Source: Methanobacteriota archaeon (GTDB taxonomy: Archaea > Methanobacteriota > Methanobacteria > Methanobacteriales > Methanobacteriaceae). Taken from it: a DNA stretch of 8,534 nucleotides. The stretch is from assembly GCA_023430285.1 (NCBI GenBank), contig JAEZAV010000031.1, positions 1-8,534 of the forward strand. The letters are read 5' to 3'. A model generated the notes under the pieces. It made no database searches. It was not told where the DNA came from and saw only the letters and a program-made list of their open reading frames with translations. A program made the position numbers and the translations under genes. This document shows, one piece after another, positions 1-5,546 of this stretch (the first letter of the stretch is position 1; each line of letters begins with the position of its first letter).

Positions 1-62
1 AAAATTCCCTTCTGCCTGTTGATCATTTCCCAGTATATATTTTCATCGTAATCATTTGACAT
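1..62 (-). CDS. N-terminal fragment of an unidentified protein, cut by the left edge
   Basis: An ATG at 62-60 on the minus strand opens a frame that stays open to the window edge and encodes MSNDYDENIYWEMINRQKGI. An AGGTG ribosome binding site lies 7 bases before the ATG, which supports a real start. It follows the radical SAM gene on the same strand after 135 bases with no oligo-T terminator, so it may belong to the same transcript. The stretch YWEMINRQKGI is reminiscent of the region just before the nucleotide-binding fold in ThiF/HesA (E1-like) enzymes, where an Arg-X-X-Gly-Ile segment is common. With only 20 residues this is a guess, and no function is assigned. Confidence 0.6.
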   Translation of the reverse strand, partial: MSNDYDENIYWEMINRQKGI

Positions 63-78
63 TTACAAACACCTACAG

Positions 79-109
79 AACAGTTATTCACAACTTTTAG
101 TTAACTGTT
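79..109. repeat. Inverted repeat upstream of the left-edge gene
   Basis: AACAGTTA at 79-86 and its exact complement TAACTGTT at 102-109 are separated by 15 bases. The repeat lies 17 to 47 bases before the ATG of the left-edge gene, so it could be an operator or an RNA hairpin in its leader. The role is inferred only from position. Confidence 0.4.
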
Positions 110-122
110 TACAATTGAAATA

Positions 123-137
123 ATATTTTCAAAATAT
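123..137. repeat. AT-rich palindrome ATATTTT-C-AAAATAT in the spacer
   Basis: Perfect 7-bp arms sit around a single central base, between the radical SAM gene and the left-edge gene. On the minus strand it lies about 60 to 75 bases before the ATG at 62, where a promoter TATA region would fall. Short AT-only palindromes can arise by chance in DNA this AT-rich. Confidence 0.25.
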
Positions 138-197
138 GTGCCTCAAGTAGTTGAACACCACTTTAGATTTTTGTTAAAGTAATTATATCCTTTCTTA

Positions 198-1247
198 CTA
201 GGCTTCTTCAGCACCGTAACATAGGAATAGTTCCTTAAAAAACGGACATCTGCCCCTGCATTCAGAATTTTTATCACAATCTGCGCAGCTGGCCTTGGTG
301 TTCTCCTCTACAAATTCTCGGTAATCAGACAGTTTTTCCTGCCAAATGTCTTCAATACTAATTTTATTCAGGTTGTAGCCGTAATTAGTATCGTTGCAAA
401 AGGAGCATGGGCTTACATTTAAGTTTTCATCGATGTAGAGTGAGAAAAATCCACATTCACAGCTGTCTACAAAGTCTGTATCAATTGCAGTGTGTTTGAT
501 CAGGACAGGAACGAAGCAAGCATCAAAACCTATTTTTAAATCGATTGGGGATTTGTCAACGAGTTCTAAAAACTCATTTAGTTCTGGGCCTGGTTGCAAT
601 ATATCGGAACTCAATGCCCTTCCAGTGGGCTTGTAAGTCAAAAATATCACAGAGTTAAAATTTACCATATATTCACGCAACTCTCCCTTCAAGATTTTTA
701 TGGCTGTATCGATTGTGCTATTCGATACTACGTAGTGTATGTTCGATGGTATATTATTGGCCTTGAGTAATTTTCCCAATTCTTTAAGTTCGTTCAGTGT
801 GAGGTTTCTAGTCGGATCCCAAGATACTGCAATTGCACCACAGCATTCACGGGTTGTTTTAAGATTTTCTTCTGTGAAAAATTTTCCACTGGTTGTGTAG
901 TTGGGAACTATGTTGTATTCCTTTGCCAATCTCAACATTTTGCTGAAATCGGGATGGAGAAGGGGTTCTCCGCCTCCAAGGGCTATCTGGAATACGCCCC
1001 CGTATTTTGGATTGTTGAGTTGTTCAAGACAAGTTTGGAAGTCATCTATTGACATGAAACTTCCTGTTTCACTGCTCTGTCTGTAACAATAGTCGCAATC
1101 GTTTGTACAGTAATTTGAAATGGATATGTCCACCAGTTCTGGCCATGGTGCCATGTAAGGGTCTTCATTGAAACTATCTCCCCATCTAAATGTAACTCCT
1201 GTTTTGGGGTCTGCCAGGAAGTTGTAACCACTGAAATGTTTTCTCAT
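198..1247 (-). CDS. Radical SAM/SPASM-domain protein, probable peptide or protein modifier
   Basis: The 349-residue product has the radical SAM signature CxxxCxxC (Cys47, Cys51, Cys54 within NYCTNDCDYCYR), which binds the [4Fe-4S] cluster that cleaves S-adenosylmethionine. The GGGEP motif follows at 91-95. The C-terminal part has a SPASM-like set of cysteines (Cys263, 265, 281, 284, 321, 324, 330, 334, 343), expected to bind auxiliary Fe-S clusters as in peptide-modifying enzymes. The stop is TAG. The start is chosen at the second ATG of an ATGATG pair, 6 bases after GGGAG; the first ATG (1250) is also possible. An ATG at 1274 overlaps the previous gene and lacks a ribosome binding site. The gene begins 17 bases after the stop of the small NSSSTSFI-motif gene and is surely co-transcribed with it, so that protein is the obvious candidate substrate or partner. 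The reaction cannot be named; other SPASM roles, such as anaerobic sulfatase maturation, are not supported by neighbours. Confidence 0.9.
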   Translation of the reverse strand: MRKHFSGYNFLADPKTGVTFRWGDSFNEDPYMAPWPELVDISISNYCTNDCDYCYRQSSETGSFMSIDDFQTCLEQLNNPKYGGVFQIALGGGEPLLHPDFSKMLRLAKEYNIVPNYTTSGKFFTEENLKTTRECCGAIAVSWDPTRNLTLNELKELGKLLKANNIPSNIHYVVSNSTIDTAIKILKGELREYMVNFNSVIFLTYKPTGRALSSDILQPGPELNEFLELVDKSPIDLKIGFDACFVPVLIKHTAIDTDFVDSCECGFFSLYIDENLNVSPCSFCNDTNYGYNLNKISIEDIWQEKLSDYREFVEENTKASCADCDKNSECRGRCPFFKELFLCYGAEEA

Positions 1248-1264
1248 CATGAACTCCCTTTTTT

Positions 1265-1669
1265 TTAATCGCATTCACATTTAGGATCAATGATCTGTGT
1301 TGCACCTATGCCGTAGAGATCCTTGCCCTTACCCTTGACAACTATCCAGTTGATTAGGTTCCACAGTTCCTCATCTGACAACTTACTGAAGTCTGTAGAT
1401 GCTATTTCATCAGGATCAATGTTTTCATCTAGTTTGATGGATTTTCCAATCAAAAATTTCTTTTGGGTGAAATAAAATTCATTTTCGCCTATTTTTGCCT
1501 GTTTACCTTCTTTTTTCATTTCATTCTTAAGGAAGTTAAGAAGTTGAACAACACCTATTTTCCCGGTTTTTGTGAAGTGTTCGATGTTCACATCAAAAAT
1601 ATCTTCCTTGGCAGTCAAAATGAAACTAGTTGAACTGCTGTTTGTAACAAAATCTCCACGTATCTTCAA
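1265..1669 (-). CDS. Small protein with N-terminal NSSSTSFI motif, radical SAM partner candidate
   Basis: The 134-residue product starts MKIRGDFVTNSSSTSFI (residues 1-17). From memory, this type of N-terminus (KIRxxFVxNSSSxSFI) recurs in otherwise unrelated uncharacterised archaeal and bacterial proteins; no function is known to me. The rest is charged and probably helical, with no membrane segment, and ends in KCECD, two cysteines (131 and 133) in the last four residues. The start is TTG, strongly supported by GGAGGT at 1676-1681, 6 bases upstream. It is the first gene of a unit with the radical SAM gene, 17 bases apart. It may be a modified substrate, with the Ser-rich motif or the terminal Cys pair as possible sites, or a binding partner. 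Calling it a RiPP precursor would be inference: at 134 residues it is long for one. Confidence 0.82.
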   Translation of the reverse strand: MKIRGDFVTNSSSTSFILTAKEDIFDVNIEHFTKTGKIGVVQLLNFLKNEMKKEGKQAKIGENEFYFTQKKFLIGKSIKLDENIDPDEIASTDFSKLSDEELWNLINWIVVKGKGKDLYGIGATQIIDPKCECD

Positions 1670-1675
1670 TTTTAA

Positions 1676-1681
1676 ACCTCC
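1676..1681 (-). promoter_or_regulatory. Ribosome binding site fixing a TTG start
   Basis: GGAGGT on the minus strand lies 6 bases before the TTG codon at 1669-1667. It is the best Shine-Dalgarno match in the left half of the window, and no ATG or GTG alternative fits the conserved N-terminal motif. Confidence 0.8.
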
Positions 1682-1726
1682 ATGAATTATCTGTTCTCAA
1701 GTACAGAGTTATTTCTGGTTTGCTTT

Positions 1727-1734
1727 GAAATAAA
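1727..1734 (-). promoter_or_regulatory. Candidate archaeal TATA box for the radical SAM operon
   Basis: The minus-strand stretch TTTATTTC is preceded by an A-run. Transcription about 25 bases downstream would start near 1705 and give a leader of roughly 36 bases that includes the strong ribosome binding site. The match to the methanogen consensus TTTATATA is only partial. Confidence 0.35.
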
Positions 1735-1769
1735 TTTTTTCATGAACACTAAAACTACATGTTGTGAGA

Positions 1770-1779
1770 GTTGATCAAC
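1770..1779. promoter_or_regulatory. Palindrome GTTGATCAAC, copy A, upstream of the radical SAM operon
   Basis: This perfect 10-bp palindrome lies about 100 bases upstream of the small-gene start and about 40 upstream of its candidate TATA box. The same 10 bp recur at 4852-4861, before the hdr operon. Two intergenic copies suggest a regulator binding site; no protein can be named. Confidence 0.4.
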
Positions 1780-1821
1780 AGATTTTATTTTAGTGGAATT
1801 GGTTTGAGTTTTTTTGGATTT

Positions 1822-1829
1822 AAAAAAAA
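1822..1829 (-). terminator. Oligo-T terminator of the substrate-binding protein gene
   Basis: The minus strand carries a run of eight T here, about 150 bases after the stop of the substrate-binding protein gene and upstream of the next promoter. Archaeal RNA polymerase terminates at such runs. The hairpin at 1857-1886 precedes it. Confidence 0.5.
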
Positions 1830-1856
1830 TAGAAGAAGAATTAATAGATGAAGGAA

Positions 1857-1886
1857 ATTAGGGAAATTTGGAGGAATTCCCCTAAT
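1857..1886. repeat. Hairpin in the 3' region of the substrate-binding protein gene
   Basis: ATTAGGGAAATT (1857-1868) and AATTCCCCTAAT (1875-1886) are complementary over 12 bases with one mismatch and enclose a 6-base loop, TGGAGG. On the minus strand the stem lies about 95 bases after the stop at 1981 and 27 bases before the T-run at 1829. It could protect the 3' end of the transcript, help termination, or be part of a small RNA. The rest of 1670-1980 shows no coding potential. Confidence 0.45.
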
Positions 1887-1949
1887 CTCAGTTGTCTATG
1901 GCGTCCTACTTAAAACATTTCAGTCGATTTATAACATTCCATTGTATGT

Positions 1950-1975
1950 TCGATAAGCATATTTAAACGTATCGA
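1950..1975. repeat. Inverted repeat TCGATA...TATCGA just after the substrate-binding protein gene
   Basis: Arms of 6 bp are separated by 14 AT-rich bases, 6 bases beyond the stop codon of the minus-strand gene. A 3' stem-loop is possible. The arms are short and chance is not excluded. Confidence 0.25.
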
Positions 1976-1980
1976 TTATT

Positions 1981-3054
1981 TCAATTCTTTCCCAAGCCCG
2001 ATGAACTAATTATATTTGACACTTGTTCATTGGTCAGGTTGTAGTGATAAAACTTGGAATAAAATGTTTGAGTGAGATTTTCCAAGTCCAAATCCTGGAA
2101 TTTGTCAGGATATAGGACTTTTGCTGTCCAGGGAATCCCAATTATGGTGTTTGCTCCTGGTGGGCTTTCAAACCAGTTGAATGGATCTTGCGGTGCTAAA
2201 TAGACTTGTTTATTTTTAACAGCTGTGATATTCTGCCATAACTGATTATTATAAACTGAATTGTAAAATTCGCTACTGCTAGTTATGATAACATCAGGAT
2301 TCCAACCGATGACCATTTCCATGGAAACTACCATACCACCACTGGCAACCGGTGCTTGCACAACACTTTTACCTCCGCTTATAGCAATCAATTGAGTTTG
2401 GGGAGACCCTGCAGCAAATGTTGTCAGTCCATCGCTGCTTCTGGCGTAATAAACCTTCTTCTTCTCAGAATCGGGTATGGTTGATACGGTGCTGTTGACC
2501 TGATCCAACACATTAGTGTAGAAATTAATTAAATCATTGGCTTGGCTTTGATTTCCAAGTACAGTTCCCATAAATTTAATCGAAGGAATAATATTTGTTA
2601 AATTGTTATCTCCTTCAACATCTACTGCAGGAATTTCTCCAAACTTCTGTTGGATCTTGTTTATTGTATCGTTGTCTCCTCCGTGTCCTACAAACACTAT
2701 ATCGGGCCCTTTGGAAATAACACCTTCATAGTTGGCTGTTCCTTCCCCCTGTCCCTGACCTCCTCCTAATACTGGCAGAGTTTTATATTTGTCTGGCATG
2801 TAATTGTTGGTACCATTTTGAGAGTTCCAACCAATCATGGTGTCAGGGGCTAGCATATAAAGCAGTATTGTAACTGATCCTGCAGTTGAATAGGTTTTAT
2901 TTATCTCTGATGGTACTGAAACAGTTCTGCCGGCCATATCAGTAATTTGGCCGTTATTGGGAGATGTATCTTGCAGGTTTACGTACGCTCCAATCAAACC
3001 CACCACTGCTAAAATTGCTATTAAAGATATTATAATTATTTTCTGATCTTTCAT
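1981..3054 (-). CDS. ABC-importer substrate-binding protein (iron-chelate/cobalamin class), membrane-anchored
   Basis: The 357-residue protein begins with charged residues and one hydrophobic helix (about 6-25), which should anchor it outside the cytoplasmic membrane. It has no cysteine at all, so it is not a lipoprotein. The mature part starts with TDMAGRTVSVP (38-48), typical of the Peripla_BP_2/FepB-BtuF class. It continues with PDIVFVG, NPDVIIT, a KNKQVYLAP strand and a C-terminal FNWFESPPG...PWTAKVLYP segment, all usual in metal-chelate binding proteins of methanogens. Two lobes joined by a long helix are expected; the ligand (ferric chelate, haem, cobamide) cannot be told. The ATG at 3054 is preferred because GGTG lies 6 bases before it; the GTG at 3063 is part of that site. 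No permease or ATPase gene adjoins it. Many N-x-S/T sites suggest surface glycosylation. Its terminator is probably near 1822. Confidence 0.87.
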   Translation of the reverse strand: MKDQKIIIISLIAILAVVGLIGAYVNLQDTSPNNGQITDMAGRTVSVPSEINKTYSTAGSVTILLYMLAPDTMIGWNSQNGTNNYMPDKYKTLPVLGGGQGQGEGTANYEGVISKGPDIVFVGHGGDNDTINKIQQKFGEIPAVDVEGDNNLTNIIPSIKFMGTVLGNQSQANDLINFYTNVLDQVNSTVSTIPDSEKKKVYYARSSDGLTTFAAGSPQTQLIAISGGKSVVQAPVASGGMVVSMEMVIGWNPDVIITSSSEFYNSVYNNQLWQNITAVKNKQVYLAPQDPFNWFESPPGANTIIGIPWTAKVLYPDKFQDLDLENLTQTFYSKFYHYNLTNEQVSNIISSSGLGKN

Positions 3055-3103
3055 GGTTAACACCGAACTTTAACTAGAATAAGTTCTGCTTTACGACATG
3101 ATC

Positions 3104-3110
3104 TAATATA
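3104..3110 (-). promoter_or_regulatory. Candidate TATA box for the substrate-binding protein gene
   Basis: TATATTA on the minus strand lies about 50 bases before the ATG at 3054, which would put the transcription start near 3081 with a leader of about 27 bases. A second possible TATA region lies within 3146-3164. Confidence 0.35.
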
Positions 3111-3145
3111 GTTAGTGGTTGGAGGGCGGACACCAAAAAAATCGC

Positions 3146-3164
3146 AATATAAAATGTTTATATT
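3146..3164. promoter_or_regulatory. 19-bp inverted repeat in the divergent promoter region
   Basis: AATATAAA (3146-3153) and TTTATATT (3157-3164) are exact complements around ATG. The repeat lies about 36 bases upstream of the TATA candidate of the substrate-binding protein gene. It could be an operator, perhaps for metal-dependent control of an uptake gene, or paired TATA elements. The remainder of 3064-3384 is very AT-rich and non-coding, with a further 8-bp inverted repeat at 3238-3259. Confidence 0.35.
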
Positions 3165-3316
3165 CCAACTTAATAGTTTATAAAGCCATAATAGTTGTTA
3201 TATTAATATTTAAACGATTATTATCTGAATACTTCGTTAAATTATGGATTTATAATTTATTTATTCGATTTAAATTCTAAATATTAATTTTTAAATTTCA
3301 GGAACACACCGATATG

Positions 3317-3325
3317 TATATATAT
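3317..3325 (+). promoter_or_regulatory. TATA box of the PKD surface-protein gene
   Basis: TATATATAT is the clearest TATA element in the window. Transcription would start near 3347, about 26 bases before the GGAGG ribosome binding site at 3373. This spacing also supports translation starting close to 3385. Confidence 0.5.
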
Positions 3326-3372
3326 GCAATTTGGTATATTTTTTAACGTCTTAATTAACAATTGTTAAAAAA

Positions 3373-3380
3373 GGAGGGGG
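3373..3380 (+). promoter_or_regulatory. Strong ribosome binding site in front of an ATT codon
   Basis: GGAGGGGG is followed, 7 bases after GGAGG, by ATT at 3385. The only in-frame standard start codons, TTG at 3418 and ATG at 3421, lie about 40 bases away and have no such site. An in-frame stop at 3352-3354 closes the frame upstream. Confidence 0.6.
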
Positions 3381-3384
3381 CAAA

Positions 3385-4821
3385 ATTAAAAGTTTAGGTA
3401 AAAAAAATGCATCCATTTTGATGCTAATATTGAGTTTGTTTTTTTGTATTTTTTTAACGGGAACTGTAAGTGCAGCTACTCCGTCAACAAATTTTACCAG
3501 TAACGTTACGACAGGAACAGAACCCTTAAGCGTGCAGTTTAATGACACGTCAACGAATGCACCAACCCAATGGTTATGGAACTTTGGTGATAATGCTACA
3601 TCAACTGTTACGAATCCTACACACACCTACACCAAACCTGGACATTACAATGTAACATTAAATGCAACTAATGGGGACGGTTCAAACGTTTTAACACTAA
3701 CCAATTATATTAATGTCGGCTACGCGGCACCTAAAGCTAATTTTACTGCGGATAAAACCCAATGTTTAGTTCCCTTGACTGTAGAATTCACAGATTACTC
3801 AACAGGGGAAGTAACAAGTTATGCATGGGATTTCAATGATGATGGGATCGTAGACAGCACATTAAAGAATCCAATTTACAGCTACACCATACCTGGACTC
3901 TACGCAGTTACAGAAACAGTATTTGGACCTGGGGGTAACAACACCCTGACAATCCCTGACTACATTTTGGTACCTGATACAACACCGCCTGTTCCATCAT
4001 CAAACCTACCTAGTGGTCTCTACAACAAAAATATAACAGTTAAACTATCTGCTTTGGATGTCAAGGATCCAAACCCTACGATATTTTACACAGTTAACGG
4101 TATCGATCCAACCAGAAACTCAGTTTATCCTGCTAAAAAGAGCCTACTATACCGTGATGGTGTTGTGATAAGTAACGAAGGAACAACAATCCTTAAGTTT
4201 ATTGCAGTAGATGCAACTGGAAACGTTTCACCCATTGTCACAGAAATCTTTAAAATTGATAAAACGGCACCAAATGCAACTTCAAATATTAAAACAGGAC
4301 TTTACAACACCAATAAACAGATAAAACTAACCATGAGTGAAAGTGGTTTAATTTACTACACAACCAATGGAACCACTCCTACAAAATCCAGTAAACTGTA
4401 CAAAGGACCAATAAACATTTCCTCGACAACAACTCTCAAATTCATTGCTGTGGATCTTGCAGGCAACCAGTCTCCATTGTACAAATTGATTTACACAATT
4501 GACAAGGTCGTACCTAAGGTAAAATCAACCACTCCTACAGCCAAAGCTAAAAATGTATCAATAAACTCAGCTGTCACTATTAAATTCACAGAAACACTGT
4601 ACAAAGGATCTAACTACACCAAAATATACATGAAAGATTTGAAAACAGGAAAAATAGCTCAGGCAACCACTAAAATATCAGGAAACAATCTAATCATAAC
4701 CACCAAGTACAATCTACATAAAAACACCAACTACACAGTTTACATACCAAGAAGTGCTTTGAATGACAAAGCTGGAAACAGCGCAGCCAGTTACACCCTG
4801 AACTACACTACCAAGAAATAA
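3385..4821 (+). CDS. Secreted multidomain surface protein: 2 PKD, 2 chitobiase-C-like, 1 Ig-like domain
   Basis: With an ATT start the product has 478 residues. The signal peptide has a Lys-rich start (KSLGKK), a hydrophobic core and a cleavage site after VSA near residue 30. Then come PKD domain 1 (about 31-112, with WNFGD and HTYTKPGHYNVTL) and PKD domain 2 (115-198, YAWDFNDDG). Two chitobiase/hexosaminidase-C-terminal-like repeats follow (206-293 and 300-374), sharing GLYN and LKFIAVD..GN.SP. The last domain (376-477) resembles SbsA-type Ig-like (Big_5). No catalytic domain, C-terminal membrane helix or sorting signal is seen, so it is probably released or held non-covalently in the envelope, with roles such as adhesion or glycan contact. 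Many N-x-S/T sites suit archaeal N-glycosylation. Starting at TTG 3418 or ATG 3421 instead would remove the positive N-terminus of the signal peptide. It is divergent from the substrate-binding protein and has its own promoter and terminator. Confidence 0.85.
   Translation: MKSLGKKNASILMLILSLFFCIFLTGTVSAATPSTNFTSNVTTGTEPLSVQFNDTSTNAPTQWLWNFGDNATSTVTNPTHTYTKPGHYNVTLNATNGDGSNVLTLTNYINVGYAAPKANFTADKTQCLVPLTVEFTDYSTGEVTSYAWDFNDDGIVDSTLKNPIYSYTIPGLYAVTETVFGPGGNNTLTIPDYILVPDTTPPVPSSNLPSGLYNKNITVKLSALDVKDPNPTIFYTVNGIDPTRNSVYPAKKSLLYRDGVVISNEGTTILKFIAVDATGNVSPIVTEIFKIDKTAPNATSNIKTGLYNTNKQIKLTMSESGLIYYTTNGTTPTKSSKLYKGPINISSTTTLKFIAVDLAGNQSPLYKLIYTIDKVVPKVKSTTPTAKAKNVSINSAVTIKFTETLYKGSNYTKIYMKDLKTGKIAQATTKISGNNLIITTKYNLHKNTNYTVYIPRSALNDKAGNSAASYTLNYTTKK
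4000..4506 (+). repeat. Internal tandem repeat of the chitobiase-C-like domain
   Basis: Two units, about 4000-4263 and 4282-4506, encode the same pattern: SN...GLYN, then FYTVNG or YYTTNG, then LKFIAVD.AGN-like SP and a closing aromatic-x-ID. The DNA has diverged, so the duplication is old. The first unit is longer by a loop around PAKKSLLYRDG. Confidence 0.7.
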
Positions 4822-4837
4822 AACACACCCTTAACTC

Positions 4838-4851
4838 TTTTTATTTTTTTT
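4838..4851 (+). terminator. Oligo-T terminator after the PKD surface-protein gene
   Basis: Runs of five and eight T split by one A begin 17 bases after the TAA stop. This is typical of archaeal intrinsic termination and separates the surface-protein gene from the hdr operon. Confidence 0.65.
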
Positions 4852-4863
4852 GTTGATCAACAA
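4850..4863. promoter_or_regulatory. 14-bp palindrome TTGTTGATCAACAA, copy B, at the hdr promoter
   Basis: This perfect palindrome contains the same GTTGATCAAC core as 1770-1779. It ends 3 bases before the TATA candidate of the hdr operon, where a bound protein would meet the TFB recognition element and could block or aid initiation. It also overlaps the end of the T-run of the upstream terminator. Confidence 0.45.
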
Positions 4864-4866
4864 CTA

Positions 4867-4875
4867 TTTTTAATA
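4867..4875 (+). promoter_or_regulatory. Candidate TATA box of the hdrCBA operon
   Basis: TTTTTAATA lies about 60 bases before the hdrC ATG. Transcription would start near 4897, leaving a leader of about 35 bases with a modest GGGAT ribosome binding site 8 bases before the ATG. Confidence 0.4.
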
Positions 4876-4931
4876 ACATCAAATTAGAATAGGATCAAAA
4901 ATAATCTTTTGAAAAATAGGGATATAAGAAA

Positions 4932-5546
4932 ATGGGGAATAATTACAAAATTTCAGAAAAAACCTCTGTAAGAAGGATAACACTCGAGGGAAGAGCAGGA
5001 TCCATCAAAGATTTAAGATTTAAAAAGAGTGGATTTAAAAAGTGCATACAGTGTGGAAGATGTACTGGAAGCTGCCCATCAACAGTTATCCACAAGGATT
5101 TCAATCCAAGGGACATGATGCGCAGGTTTATGTTCGAAGATATCCACTCGGATCATGTCAATGAAATCATATGGAAGTGTGGCCAATGTTACTCCTGCAG
5201 AGCAAGATGTCCTAGAAATTGTAAAGCAGGATTAGGAGTAGTTGCACTACAACATAAATCCTATGTAGGCGGCAAAGCACCAAAAAACATAGTTGAAATA
5301 GCAGAAAAAATAAGGAACAATCTTTACTCCAGGGGTGAGACATTTACTCCCGAAAGTTACAACTTAAATTTGAAAGAAGAATTTGGGGAAAAAACTGCAA
5401 AAAGATGTTCTAATAACCATAAAAAACGTGAAAAACTCGGTTTCACGCCTGAAGATGCCCGTGAAATTCCAATCCCAGAAGATTCACTTGATGGAGTGAG
5501 GTACATTTTAAGATCAACACGATTCAAGGAGACAAACCATGGATGA
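4932..5546 (+). CDS. hdrC: Heterodisulfide reductase-like subunit C (HdrC)
   Basis: The 204-residue iron-sulfur protein has two ferredoxin-type motifs: Cys38, 41, 44, 48 in CIQCGRCTGSCP, and Cys83, 86, 89, 93 in CGQCYSCRARCP, with one more cysteine at 97. In Hdr complexes HdrC carries electrons over two [4Fe-4S] clusters from HdrA to the HdrB active site. All eight ligands are present, so this relay should work. The protein is slightly longer than the usual 185-190 residues, mainly through a charged C-terminal tail with a Lys/Asn-rich stretch around 155-170. It is the first gene of the operon, and its last 8 bases overlap hdrB. It is soluble, with no membrane segment, which fits the cytoplasmic HdrABC type and not the membrane-bound HdrDE type. 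Confidence 0.9.
   Translation: MGNNYKISEKTSVRRITLEGRAGSIKDLRFKKSGFKKCIQCGRCTGSCPSTVIHKDFNPRDMMRRFMFEDIHSDHVNEIIWKCGQCYSCRARCPRNCKAGLGVVALQHKSYVGGKAPKNIVEIAEKIRNNLYSRGETFTPESYNLNLKEEFGEKTAKRCSNNHKKREKLGFTPEDAREIPIPEDSLDGVRYILRSTRFKETNHG

Noticed and set aside
16..24. TGTTGATCA, a partial third copy of the shared palindrome
   Set aside because: It lacks the right end of the palindrome and lies inside the coding region of the left-edge gene.
901..1231. Short open frames on both strands inside the radical SAM gene
   Set aside because: They overlap the radical SAM motif region in other frames and encode no recognisable features.
1248..1274. ATG at 1274 as the radical SAM start
   Set aside because: It overlaps the upstream gene's stop, lacks a ribosome binding site, and a GGGAG site sits correctly for the ATG pair at 1250/1247.
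3238..3259. Inverted repeat TAAATTAT...ATAATTTA in the divergent region
   Set aside because: It consists only of A and T in a stretch that is almost entirely A and T, so 8-bp arms are expected by chance; noted within the neighbouring repeat entry only.
3351..3626. Minus-strand open frame of 91 codons over the start of the surface-protein gene
   Set aside because: It lies opposite the signal peptide and first PKD domain and across the promoter leader, with no domain and no ribosome binding site.
4000..4506. Catalytic chitinase or hexosaminidase activity
   Set aside because: Only the small C-terminal-type beta domains of such enzymes are present; no glycoside hydrolase domain is in the protein.
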